From assembly GCF_000382425.1 (NCBI RefSeq), contig NZ_KB908293.1, positions 248,001-312,000 on the forward strand: a stretch of 64,000 nucleotides of DNA, read 5' to 3'. Under the pieces are notes generated by a model, which had not been told where the DNA came from, made no database searches, and saw only the letters and a list, made by a program, of their open reading frames with translations. This stretch comes from Empedobacter brevis NBRC 14943 = ATCC 43319 (GTDB lineage: Bacteria; Bacteroidota; Bacteroidia; Flavobacteriales; Weeksellaceae). Position 1 is the first letter of the stretch, and every line of letters starts with the position of its first letter. Of the stretch, positions 33,392 to 41,028 are shown in pieces. Made by a program: the position numbers and the translations under genes.

Positions 33392-34813
33392 TTAATTTTC
33401 ATCGTCTTCTGCCGAATCTGGTTCATCGCGAAAGTTTTCAATCAATTCTTCTTTTACTTTCAATTGAACTTGCTCTACCGAATTTCGGTACATTTTTATA
33501 ATTGTACCTGTGTATTCTTCTAAGTCAACCAAATCTCCTTCTGCCAATTCTTTATCGGGATAACATTCCGAAATCAATCCGGCCAAAGTATCATAATGTT
33601 CGCTTTCCTCAAATCGAAACGGAACCAAACGATTAATATCACTTATCGCATTATGTGCATTGACATTATAAACTCCTTCCGATACACGAGAAACAATAGG
33701 ATCTTCATTATCATATTCATCCTGAATTTCTCCTACCAATTCTTCCAGAATATCTTCCATCGATACAATTCCGGCAACTTCTCCAACTTCATTCGTTACG
33801 ATAGCAATCTGCATATGCTTTTTCTGAAATTGTTTCATTACATTTTTAATCAATGCATTCTCTGAAATAAAGATTGGTTCGCGCAATAAACCTTCAATCT
33901 CAGTCTGATTAGGATTTTCTAACAATTGTTTGATTAAATCTTTTGCGTAAATAATCCCTTTAATATTATCAAATTCTTCTTCGTAAACCGGGTAACGCGA
34001 ATATCCTTCATTGATCGCATAATCCAACGCATCTTTAACAGATGTATTAATATTAATGGCAGAAACATTTTTACGTAATGTTTGAATATTCATCACTCGA
34101 CGGTCATCAAATTCAAAAACATTCTGAATCAAATTTCTCTCTGATTCTTCAATTGCTCCTCCTTCAGTACTTTCAGAAATAATCATTTTCAACTCTTCTT
34201 CAGTATGAATTTCACCTCCATGAATAGGGTGAATTCCAACCGCTCGAAGTATCACATTTGCCAATCCATTCATTAATACAATAAGTGGTTTGAACACAAA
34301 ATAAAATGCGCGAAGTGGCCAAGCAACCGTAAAAGTTGTTTTTGTCGGATACTGAATTGCAATAGATTTCGGTGCTAATTCACCAAAAACAATGTGTAAA
34401 ATTGTAATGATCACAAAAGCTGCCGGAAATGCAACATTATGTGCAATTGTCGTCCAAGATGGTGATGTTAAACCTAAAACTTCAAATAATTTCACAATAA
34501 CCGGCGTCAGAGAACTCTCTCCTACCCAACCCAAACCAAGTGAAGCTAAAGTAATCCCTAATTGTGTCGCTGCAAGATAAGAATCTAAATGTGTAACAAT
34601 TCGCTTTGCAGCGTTAGAAGTTCTTTCATTAATATCCTGATTAACTTCAATTTGAGACGAACGTACTTTTACAATTGCAAACTCAGCCGCAACGAAAAAA
34701 CCATTTAATAAAACAAGGAAAATTGTAAGCAAAAGTTTTGCTATAGAAATTTCATCGGTGACATTGTGATTAGCAACTAAAAACAATGTCGAAATCTGGG
34801 AGTATGTATCCAT
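33392..34813 (-). CDS. Hemolysin-type CNNM/CBS/CorC-HlyC membrane protein
   Basis: A 473-aa member of the CorC/TlyC/HlyC family, linked to Mg or Co ion export or homeostasis. The N-terminal CNNM (DUF21) domain has three to four TM helices (about 25-48, 85-105, 120-150, 165-185), including LNGFFVAAEFAIVKVR and GITLASLGLGWVGE. A CBS pair follows (VMNIQTLRKNVSAI to VAGIVSMEDILEELVGEIQDE, about 235-365), then a C-terminal CorC_HlyC domain (NVNAHNAISDINRL onward) and an acidic tail. Not a toxin despite the family name. The 5' leader carries a terminator-like hairpin. Confidence 0.9.
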   Translation of the reverse strand: MDTYSQISTLFLVANHNVTDEISIAKLLLTIFLVLLNGFFVAAEFAIVKVRSSQIEVNQDINERTSNAAKRIVTHLDSYLAATQLGITLASLGLGWVGESSLTPVIVKLFEVLGLTSPSWTTIAHNVAFPAAFVIITILHIVFGELAPKSIAIQYPTKTTFTVAWPLRAFYFVFKPLIVLMNGLANVILRAVGIHPIHGGEIHTEEELKMIISESTEGGAIEESERNLIQNVFEFDDRRVMNIQTLRKNVSAININTSVKDALDYAINEGYSRYPVYEEEFDNIKGIIYAKDLIKQLLENPNQTEIEGLLREPIFISENALIKNVMKQFQKKHMQIAIVTNEVGEVAGIVSMEDILEELVGEIQDEYDNEDPIVSRVSEGVYNVNAHNAISDINRLVPFRFEESEHYDTLAGLISECYPDKELAEGDLVDLEEYTGTIIKMYRNSVEQVQLKVKEELIENFRDEPDSAEDDEN

Positions 34814-34824
34814 TCTTCGAATTT

Positions 34825-34860
34825 AAAAAACTGACTTGTGATAAGTTTTTATAAGTCAGT
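34825..34860 (-). promoter_or_regulatory. Terminator-like hairpin in the 5' leader of the CorC/HlyC gene
   Basis: On the minus strand an 8-bp stem (ACTGACTT with AAGTCAGT) is continued inward by ATAA/TTAT across a CAC bulge and followed by six T, 12 bases before the start codon. No minus-strand gene lies upstream that it could terminate, so it is a candidate attenuator. Confidence 0.5.
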
Positions 34861-34918
34861 AAATCAATACATCTAAATTAATAAAAAAAATTAAAAATCG
34901 CAACGCTTTGATTCGTAG

Positions 34919-34926
34919 CAAAACTA
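34919..34926 (-). promoter_or_regulatory. Putative -7 box (TAGTTTTG) for the CorC/HlyC gene
   Basis: An exact TAnnTTTG match on the minus strand about 105 bases upstream of the start codon. A TTG lies 15 bases further upstream, slightly too close for the -33 element. Confidence 0.4.
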
Positions 34927-35023
34927 CAAAATTTATAAATACAAAATCTTAGAATTTGTAGATATGAAAAAATGACAAAAAAATCACTAAATTTCCACTT
35001 CATTTACTAAGCAACTGATTGCA

Positions 35024-36727
35024 ATGCAAAAGCAAGATTTACATTATATCATTGAGGTCAAAAATTTATCGATTTCCTTTGGAAACAAACAAGTTTTGAA
35101 TAATATTAATTTCAAAGTGGAACAAGGTGATACCTTGGGAATCGTTGGAGAATCAGGCTCTGGAAAATCTTTAACTTCATTGGCAATTATGGGATTGTTA
35201 TCTCCGGCAGCAACTATTCATCCTGAAAGCGAAATTCTTTTTGCTCAAAATGGTGAAATGATCGACTTGCTACAATTTTCACCTAAAGAATTAGAAAAAA
35301 TAAGAGGAAATGAGATAGGGATGATTTTTCAAGAACCTATGACCTCACTTAATCCGAGCTTACGTTGTGGAGAACAAGTGGAAGAAGCTATTCGTTTGCA
35401 TCAAAATGTATCAAAAGAAGAAGCGAAGAACAAAGTTCTTCACCTGTTTCAACAAGTGAAGTTACCTAATCCAGAACGCATCTATAAAGCTTATCCACAC
35501 GAATTATCTGGAGGACAAAAACAACGTGTAATGATTGCAATGGCAATTTCATGCGAGCCTAAATTATTGATTGCTGATGAACCGACAACAGCTTTGGATG
35601 TAACAGTACAAAAAGCAACATTAGATTTATTAAAGGAATTACAAGAGATAAATAACATGAGTATGTTATTTATTTCGCATGATTTGGGAGTGATTTCAAA
35701 TGTATGCGAAGAAGTTTTAGTCATGTTTCGTGGTAATGTTGTAGAACAAGGTAATGTCGAAACCATTTTTCATCATCCAAAAGAAAATTATACAAAAGGA
35801 TTAATCGCTTGTCGTCCTCGATTGGAGGAACGCGCAAAGCGCTTGCCTACAGTAAAAGATTTTTTAGAAAATCCTGAATTTAAAACAGAAACGTATACGG
35901 AAAGTGAACGTGAAAATTTTCACGAAAAGATTTATGCCAATCCTCCTATTTTAGAAGTTAAAAACCTGAAGAAATATTTTTATCCTTCTACTCTATTTGG
36001 GAATGCTAAAATTCCGAATGTAAAAGCGGTTGATGATATTTCTTTTAAAGTATATCCTGGAGAAACCATGGGATTGGTTGGAGAATCCGGCTCCGGAAAA
36101 ACGACATTAAGTAGAACAGTCTTATTATTAGAAAAACCAACAGAAGGTGAAATCTATTTCAATGGAGTTGACATTACAAAACTTAAAAAGGAAGAAATTA
36201 GAAAATTAAGGCGAGAAATTCAGATTATTTTTCAAGATCCTTACTCAAGTTTAAACCCTCGTCAAACAGTTGCGCAAATTATTACCGAGCCTATGCAAGT
36301 TCATAAAATCGGTCTTCATAGAACAGAGCGACTGCAAACAGCTTCTTCTCTTTTACAAAAAGTTGGTCTATCCGAACAAGACTTGAATAAGTATCCACAT
36401 GAATTTTCAGGTGGTCAACGCCAACGCATCGGAATTGCACGAGCATTAGCGCTTAATCCGAAATTTATCATTTGTGATGAATCCGTTTCTGCTTTAGATG
36501 TCTCGGTACAAGCACAGGTGTTGAATTTATTAAATGATTTAAAAACAGAATTTGGTTTTACGTATATTTTTATTTCTCACGATTTGGCAGTTGTAAAGTA
36601 CATGAGCGATCAATTGCTGGTTATGCAACATGGAGAGATGAAAGAATTGGATGATGCTGATAAAGTATATACACATCCTACAACAAACTATACGAAAGAA
36701 TTGATCGCAGCTATCCCGAAGTTATAA
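35024..36727 (+). CDS. Peptide-type ABC transporter, fused tandem ATP-binding protein (DppD-DppF/YejF-like)
   Basis: A 567-aa protein with two complete nucleotide-binding domains of the oligopeptide/dipeptide/nickel importer class. First domain: Walker A GESGSGKS at 42-49, LSGGQKQRV and LLIADEPTTALDV. Second domain: GESGSGKTT near 352, FSGGQRQRIGIARA and FIICDESVSALDVSVQAQ. Each is followed by the oligopeptide C-terminal extension (HPKENYTKGLIACRPRL and HPTTNYTKELIAAIP). Permease and binding-protein genes are not in this window, so the substrate is unknown. A strong terminator follows. Confidence 0.93.
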   Translation: MQKQDLHYIIEVKNLSISFGNKQVLNNINFKVEQGDTLGIVGESGSGKSLTSLAIMGLLSPAATIHPESEILFAQNGEMIDLLQFSPKELEKIRGNEIGMIFQEPMTSLNPSLRCGEQVEEAIRLHQNVSKEEAKNKVLHLFQQVKLPNPERIYKAYPHELSGGQKQRVMIAMAISCEPKLLIADEPTTALDVTVQKATLDLLKELQEINNMSMLFISHDLGVISNVCEEVLVMFRGNVVEQGNVETIFHHPKENYTKGLIACRPRLEERAKRLPTVKDFLENPEFKTETYTESERENFHEKIYANPPILEVKNLKKYFYPSTLFGNAKIPNVKAVDDISFKVYPGETMGLVGESGSGKTTLSRTVLLLEKPTEGEIYFNGVDITKLKKEEIRKLRREIQIIFQDPYSSLNPRQTVAQIITEPMQVHKIGLHRTERLQTASSLLQKVGLSEQDLNKYPHEFSGGQRQRIGIARALALNPKFIICDESVSALDVSVQAQVLNLLNDLKTEFGFTYIFISHDLAVVKYMSDQLLVMQHGEMKELDDADKVYTHPTTNYTKELIAAIPKL

Positions 36728-36748
36728 AATGATTGCATAAAAAGTTAT

Positions 36749-36787
36749 AAAAGCGTTTGAGGTTTATTTCCTCAAACGCTTTTTTTT
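36749..36787 (+). terminator. Terminator after the peptide ABC ATPase gene
   Basis: A 14-bp perfect stem (AAAAGCGTTTGAGG and its complement), a 7-nt loop and eight T. Confidence 0.9.
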
Positions 36788-36930
36788 GATCATAGTATCA
36801 TTTGAAATATTCAAAATAAAGTATTTTATATACTCAGCAAACAACGCAATAATTCGTATGCCATATAACATTTTCTACTTGGCACCATTCTTGTAAAATT
36901 AAACAGATTAATAATAAAAATCAATTCTTT

Positions 36931-36970
36931 TTACTAAAAACTACCATCTTCCACTAAATAAAACTACCAT
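36931..36970 (+). repeat. Direct repeat upstream of the C1q-like gene
   Basis: ACTACCAT occurs at 36940-36947 and 36963-36970, each preceded by ACTAAA(TA)AA, so two imperfect ~15-base units repeat with a 23-base period. They end about 28 bases before the ATG. A possible binding site for a regulator contacting one DNA face. Confidence 0.4.
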
Positions 36971-36998
36971 TTTATCACCTAAATCAAAAATTAAACTA

Positions 36999-37847
36999 AT
37001 GAAAACAAAAAATAACTTTTGTAATGCATTTTTATTGAAGTTTAAAGAAATTAATCTTTTAACATTTATACTAGCTTTATCCTCTTCAACATACGCACAA
37101 GTAGGCATAAACACTCAATCTCCACAAGCTATGTTCCATCTCAAAAATACAGAAACCAATGTTCAGAGTTCTGCATTAAAAGTTGAAGGAGAAATTAAAA
37201 AAAATATATCTGATGTCACTTCTAGTGACAGGGAGATATATTTAGACAACCAAGGAAACTTATTTTCTACACCCCCAAAGCAGCTTGCTTTGAACCTAGT
37301 CGTAAGTTTAAGCCCTTCTACAGATGCAGGTACAACTTGTCTAAGCGGAGACTTAGGAGCAAACATTCGTAGAGTCATATATAACCGCATCGTATATAGC
37401 TCTGTTAACCCATCTGCAACTATTTTTAATACAACAACAGGAGTATTCACGGCTCCAAAAACAGGGTATTATCAAATAGACTTAAATTTAGGATTAGTAA
37501 ACAATAGAACAACCTCTAATAATAATGGTGTAAATGCTGAACCCGGGCAGGTAATGTTAAGACTTGGCGCTTCTGTTGGAAACCAAGAAAACTTTACTTC
37601 CGGCAATGCCAGTTTTAGTTTTTTAAATCAAAAATTAAATGCCAGCGGAACCTTTAATGGCGTTAGACACCCAGAAATTTTAACAGCGAAAGGTGTTATC
37701 TATCTTACAGAAGGACAAAAAATGTCAGCCGGAACGCGTTTTATTACTCCAGAAAACTCTTCAAACGGTTTTACTTGTAATGTTGAAACATTGAATTACA
37801 GACGAGAGAACGTAAGTACGATGATTATTACATATTTATCAGAGTAA
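36999..37847 (+). CDS. Secreted protein with C1q/TNF-like C-terminal domain
   Basis: A 282-aa protein. The N-terminus has a polar extension and then a signal-peptide core ending SSSTYAQ. VGINTQSPQAMFHLKN follows, the opening of many Bacteroidota surface proteins with fibre-like repeats. The C-terminal ~190 residues (NTTTGVFTAPKTGYYQIDLNLGL and later MIITYLSE) have the C1q/TNF-like jelly-roll pattern, expected to trimerise. No T9SS sorting domain is visible. It stands alone between long AT-rich spacers, suggesting an accessory, possibly horizontally exchanged, surface gene. Function is unknown. Confidence 0.65.
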   Translation: MKTKNNFCNAFLLKFKEINLLTFILALSSSTYAQVGINTQSPQAMFHLKNTETNVQSSALKVEGEIKKNISDVTSSDREIYLDNQGNLFSTPPKQLALNLVVSLSPSTDAGTTCLSGDLGANIRRVIYNRIVYSSVNPSATIFNTTTGVFTAPKTGYYQIDLNLGLVNNRTTSNNNGVNAEPGQVMLRLGASVGNQENFTSGNASFSFLNQKLNASGTFNGVRHPEILTAKGVIYLTEGQKMSAGTRFITPENSSNGFTCNVETLNYRRENVSTMIITYLSE

Positions 37848-37917
37848 AAATAAAATTTACCTATAACTTATATACTTTAAAAATAGGAATGATGGTATCA
37901 TAAAGTATAATAAGATT

Positions 37918-37948
37918 AAAAGCTTGGATAAATAATCCGAGCTTTTTT
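37918..37948 (+). terminator. Terminator after the C1q-like gene
   Basis: A 12-bp stem (one G-T pair) with a 5-nt loop and six T. Confidence 0.82.
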
Positions 37949-38327
37949 ATTTGACGAGAAATATTATTTAATCTTCAAATAAACATTTACTCGTGATTAA
38001 TTACGATAACTAATAGCTTTTAAACCCTTCAAAATTCTTGACACAAAAAAATAATTGCGTATTAATATGAAGTTTATTACTTATTCAATTAATAGAATTC
38101 CGAAGCAAATGAAATAATCACTCTTTTAATTTTTTTGATCATCATTCGCATTAATAAATAAAAGTGAAATTAGTCAAACACTTCTTATGCCTGACTTATA
38201 CTTTATCGAATACTTACCGATATCTAATCAAGGAAAAGCGAATGAAGTAAATTAAAATTTAATCGTAAAGGTAACCCAACCTTTAAACCAACTATTTTAT
38301 CAGAAAAATAATGGAACCATCTAAAAT
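37949..38327. other. AT-rich spacer with no recognisable gene
   Basis: About 380 bases between two terminators with no ORF worth calling and no RNA gene recognised. The only structure seen is a small 7-bp hairpin TAAAGGT/ACCTTTA near 38266-38285 without a T-run. Confidence 0.6.
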
Positions 38328-38358
38328 AAAAAAAGCATCCAAAATTGGATGCTTTTTT
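38328..38358 (-). terminator. Terminator after tRNA-Glu copy 1
   Basis: Perfect stem AAAAAAGCATCCAA with its complement and minus-strand T-run, directly 3' of the tRNA. Confidence 0.88.
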
Positions 38359-38359
38359 G

Positions 38360-38431
38360 TAGTCCCTAGGGGAATCGAACCCCTCTTTCTAGAATGAAAA
38401 TCTAGTGTCCTAACCGATAGACGAAGGGACC
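38360..38431 (-). tRNA. tRNA-Glu (UUC), copy 1
   Basis: A 72-nt cloverleaf on the minus strand. The anticodon loop TTTTCAT gives UUC, the anticodon stem is CTAGA/TCTAG, and the T-arm is AGGGG-TTCGATT-CCCCT. The acceptor is GGTCCCT/AGGGACT, so the first pair is G-U. No encoded CCA. Identical in sequence to copies 2 and 3. It has its own promoter (38453-38482) and terminator. Confidence 0.95.
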
Positions 38432-38452
38432 TCCTTTCGTATTATTGTGGTG

Positions 38453-38482
38453 CAAAAATAAACGTTTATTTTTTATTACCAA
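38453..38482 (-). promoter_or_regulatory. Promoter for tRNA-Glu copy 1
   Basis: Minus-strand TTG (38480-38482), a 19-base spacer and TATTTTTG (38453-38460): an exact match to TTG-N17-23-TAnnTTTG, 21 bases before the tRNA. Confidence 0.75.
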
Positions 38483-38523
38483 ACAATTTTCGAAAAAATT
38501 TATTTTTTAAAAAAGTTAAGTCA

Positions 38524-38607
38524 AATTTGTAGTCCCTAGGGGAATCGAACCCCTCTTTCTAGAATGAAAATCTAGTGTCCTAACCGATAGACGAAGGGAC
38601 CACTTTA
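38524..38607. repeat. 84-bp direct repeat, unit A (contains tRNA-Glu copy 2)
   Basis: Identical to 38883-38966, extending beyond the tRNA by six bases on each side (AATTTG before and ACTTTA after). Indicates a recent duplication. Confidence 0.85.
38530..38601 (-). tRNA. tRNA-Glu (UUC), copy 2
   Basis: Identical 72-nt sequence to copy 1. No TAnnTTTG box was found within the 250 bases upstream, and no terminator hairpin between it and copy 1, so its expression is uncertain or depends on read-through. Confidence 0.94.
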
Positions 38608-38848
38608 ATATGAATTAACTAATTCGAATATTCTTTTTTAATGAACGTCAATTTGTGTTGGGATGTGTAGAAAAGTCGATGTATAATTCTAATAATTTGA
38701 ACCAAGTTGAATTATACAGCGACATTTTCATTCCCGATTAATCATCTAAACAATATGATTAACCTTTACAAACAAAACACAAAAAACAATTTCCTTTACA
38801 CAGTATTCTACTGGTTGTTTAATAAAACATCAACAACTATGAACAAGG

Positions 38849-38874
38849 AAAAAAAAGATTGCAATAATGCAATC
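38849..38874 (-). terminator. Terminator of the rpsT-tRNA-Glu copy 3 transcript
   Basis: Stem GATTGCA/TGCAATC with a 4-nt loop and a minus-strand run of eight T, 15 bases 3' of tRNA-Glu copy 3. Confidence 0.8.
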
Positions 38875-38882
38875 CATCTATT

Positions 38883-38966
38883 AATTTGTAGTCCCTAGGG
38901 GAATCGAACCCCTCTTTCTAGAATGAAAATCTAGTGTCCTAACCGATAGACGAAGGGACCACTTTA
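38883..38966. repeat. 84-bp direct repeat, unit B (contains tRNA-Glu copy 3)
   Basis: Identical to 38524-38607; see unit A. Confidence 0.85.
38889..38960 (-). tRNA. tRNA-Glu (UUC), copy 3
   Basis: Identical to copies 1 and 2. It begins only 11 bases after the rpsT stop codon on the same strand, with no promoter between, so it is probably processed from an rpsT-tRNA transcript ending at 38849-38874. Confidence 0.95.
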
Positions 38967-38971
38967 TTTTT

Positions 38972-39226
38972 TTAAGCTAATCCCGCGATATGTTTCGCTA
39001 ACTTTGATTTTAAGTTTGAAGCTTTATTCTTGTGAATAATGTTTCTTTTTGCTAACTTATCAATCATTGAAGAAACTTTTGGAAAAACAGTTTCTGCTTC
39101 ATTTTTATCCGTTTCAGTTCTTAAAGCTTTAATCGCTGTACGAGCTGATTTGTGATAGTATTTATTGCGATCGCGTCTTACCGCTGATTGTCTAATTCTT
39201 TTTAATGCTGACTTATGATTTGCCAT
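38972..39226 (-). CDS. rpsT: 30S ribosomal protein S20
   Basis: Small-subunit protein binding 16S rRNA early in assembly. The 84-aa length is normal. It opens [21 protein letters not shown], the family signature, and ends with [19 protein letters not shown]; it is strongly basic and all-helical. The promoter is at 39256-39287. tRNA-Glu copy 3 follows after 11 bases. Confidence 0.97.
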   Translation of the reverse strand: MANHKSALKRIRQSAVRRDRNKYYHKSARTAIKALRTETDKNEAETVFPKVSSMIDKLAKRNIIHKNKASNLKSKLAKHIAGLA

Positions 39227-39255
39227 AACTTAAATCTCTTTCTATTTTAGTTCGG

Positions 39256-39287
39256 CAAAGATATAAACAAAAATTCTATCTCGCCAA
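39256..39287 (-). promoter_or_regulatory. Promoter for rpsT
   Basis: Minus-strand TTG (39285-39287), a 21-base spacer and TATCTTTG (39256-39263): a full match to the Bacteroidota consensus, 29 bases before the ATG. Confidence 0.75.
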
Positions 39288-39320
39288 ATTAATTTAATAA
39301 TTTTCTAAAACACTTTTATG

Positions 39321-39392
39321 TAGCCCATAGGAGAATCGAACTCCTGTTTCCAGGATGAAAACCTGATGTCCTAACCACTAGACGAATGGGCC
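39321..39392 (-). tRNA. tRNA-Glu (UUC), divergent copy 4
   Basis: A 72-nt cloverleaf on the minus strand with anticodon loop TTTTCAT (UUC). The D-arm is nearly the same as in copies 1-3, but the acceptor (GGCCCAT/ATGGGCT), anticodon stem (TCAGG/CCTGG) and T-stem (AGGAG/CTCCT) all differ with compensating pairs kept. So it is an intact isodecoder, not a decayed copy. The first pair is G-U here too. It has its own promoter at 39430-39459. Confidence 0.93.
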
Positions 39393-39429
39393 GCATGACG
39401 GCTTAAACACTTCTTGTGAAAAGCGAGTG

Positions 39430-39459
39430 CAAATGTAGAACTATTTTTTTTACTTCCAA
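39430..39459 (-). promoter_or_regulatory. Promoter for tRNA-Glu copy 4
   Basis: Minus-strand TTG (39457-39459), a 19-base spacer and TACATTTG (39430-39437): an exact consensus match, 37 bases before the tRNA. Confidence 0.75.
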
Positions 39460-39610
39460 ATTTATTTAAAAGTTTTTTTGAAAATATTTATGTTAAAAAA
39501 TGTTAAGGAAGTTAATTTTTTGTCAAAACAACTCTTATATATAATGAGTTATATTTTTAACAATTACTTTAGCGGTGCTATTAAAAAATTATACAACGAA
39601 AACTCAACAT

Positions 39611-40243
39611 ATGAAGGCATCAATATTAGGTGTAGCTGCAGTGGTTTGTACGATGTTTATCACATCGTGTTCATCTTTGACCCCTGTGAATGAAGCTACA
39701 GAATATTCTTCGAGAAGTTTCATTCTGAAACCAAGAGCTGTAGAAGCTCAAGCTAAAATAATCAACAAGCATGCCAATTTGGATGTTACACCAATAGAAA
39801 TTAACGACGAAGCGAAATCTATGGTTGTATTAAACAGTGTTTTAGAAGAGACGAACGAATTGTTTTCTGGATTTTTATTAAAAGAAGCTGAAACATATAT
39901 TGGTACTCCATACCGATACGGAGGCACAACAAGAAATGGAATTGATTGTTCTGCCTTTGTTAGAAATGTTTTCGAAACTTTCAATAAAAATTTACCTCGC
40001 GTATCAGCAGATCAGGCAAGAGAAGGATTTACGGTTAGTACCGCTGAAGCAAAAGAAGGGGATTTAGTTTTCTTTGCAACAAGAGGTCGTGGTAGAGTTT
40101 CACATGTCGGAATTGTACACGGAAGAAATAAAGATGGTGTATTAGAGTTTATCCATTCATCTACTTCCCAAGGTGTAATTGTTTCTTCCTTAAACGACAG
40201 ATACTGGGGACCAAAATTCTTATACGTTAAAAGAGTATTATAA
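39611..40243 (+). CDS. NlpC/P60 (C40) cell-wall peptidase lipoprotein
   Basis: Peptidoglycan endopeptidase of the C40 family, probably cleaving stem-peptide bonds in the periplasm. The ATG at 39611 is chosen over a GTG at 39575 because it gives a lipoprotein signal with Cys 20 (MFITSCSS); 210 aa. The catalytic domain covers residues ~88-210: Cys 113 in GIDCSAFV, His 165 in VSHVGIVHG, and the third polar residue His 182 in FIHSSTS. The N-terminal linker (25-85) is unstructured-looking. Monocistronic, with a bidirectional terminator after it. Confidence 0.9.
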   Translation: MKASILGVAAVVCTMFITSCSSLTPVNEATEYSSRSFILKPRAVEAQAKIINKHANLDVTPIEINDEAKSMVVLNSVLEETNELFSGFLLKEAETYIGTPYRYGGTTRNGIDCSAFVRNVFETFNKNLPRVSADQAREGFTVSTAEAKEGDLVFFATRGRGRVSHVGIVHGRNKDGVLEFIHSSTSQGVIVSSLNDRYWGPKFLYVKRVL

Positions 40244-40268
40244 TTCGATATAATCATTTCATTATCAT

Positions 40269-40303
40269 AAAAAAAGCTTCAAATTAAATTTGAAGCTTTT
40301 TTT
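40269..40303. terminator. Bidirectional terminator between the C40 peptidase and rhomboid genes
   Basis: A long perfect stem (AAAAAAAGCTTCAAATT and its complement) with T-runs on both strands. Confidence 0.88.
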
Positions 40304-40320
40304 ATACAATTTATTCCTAG

Positions 40321-41028
40321 TTATTTTCGATGTTCTTTCAAAATCATTACAAATAAAACCACTAACGGAAGTATCATTCCTAAAATATAATAGGTGTTAA
40401 TTTGTAAAATGGTTGGATAAAATATTACCGCAGATAACATCCCGACAATTGCTCCTCCTAAATGGGCTGAATGTCCTATATTACCCAGATTCGTTTTCAT
40501 TCCATAAACCGAATATCCTAAATATAGAATGGCAAAAATCCATGCCGGAATAGGAATGGCAAAAAACAATCTCAACTCCATCTCCGGAAATGCTGCAATT
40601 GCTGCAAATAAAATTCCTGTCACCCCTCCTGAAGCTCCTACAGCAGAATACCAATTTTCTTTTTTGTGAATCAACAACGACAAAAGATTTCCACCGACAA
40701 CAGCCGCTAAAAATATCAACAAGAACATGCCGTAGCCAATATTTAATTTAGCATTGGAAAAATCACCAAATAAAAATCCTTCAGGACTGGCAAAGAATCC
40801 AATAACAGGGTTCGCAAAAAAGTACAAGGTTAACATATTAAATAACAAGTGTGTGAAATCTACATGTAAAAAACCCGAACTTAAAATTCTGTAGTATTCT
40901 TTATGATGTGTGATTGATCCAACCTGAAATTTATACTTATCAAAAAAAGTATAATCATTAAATCCTTTCCAACTTACCAAAACATTTAGTCCAATTACGG
41001 CCAATGCTACAAGTGAGATTCCTCCCAT
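40321..41028 (-). CDS. Rhomboid-family intramembrane serine protease
   Basis: A 235-aa polytopic protein with about six TM helices. The catalytic dyad is present: Ser 133 in GASGGVTG and His 189 in GHSAHLGGA. HLLFNMLTLYFF near 60-71 is the conserved L1/TM2 His-Asn region. Cleaves membrane substrates within the bilayer; substrates are unknown. The ATG shares one base with the parC stop (TAATG), so it is the last gene of the parE-parC operon. Confidence 0.92.
   Translation of the reverse strand: MGGISLVALAVIGLNVLVSWKGFNDYTFFDKYKFQVGSITHHKEYYRILSSGFLHVDFTHLLFNMLTLYFFANPVIGFFASPEGFLFGDFSNAKLNIGYGMFLLIFLAAVVGGNLLSLLIHKKENWYSAVGASGGVTGILFAAIAAFPEMELRLFFAIPIPAWIFAILYLGYSVYGMKTNLGNIGHSAHLGGAIVGMLSAVIFYPTILQINTYYILGMILPLVVLFVMILKEHRK

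Noticed and set aside
33392-34813. Hemolysin family name considered as a virulence factor
   Set aside because: The CNNM-CBS-CorC/HlyC layout is a membrane ion-homeostasis protein; the name is historical.
38707-38898. 63-codon plus-strand frame between tRNA-Glu copies
   Set aside because: Starts with TTG, runs into tRNA-Glu copy 3 and its terminator, and has low-complexity Asn/Lys content.
38341-39400. Repeats spaced at 170-360 bp considered as a CRISPR or integron-like array
   Set aside because: The repeated unit is a tRNA-Glu gene; spacers vary in length and there are no cas or integrase genes.
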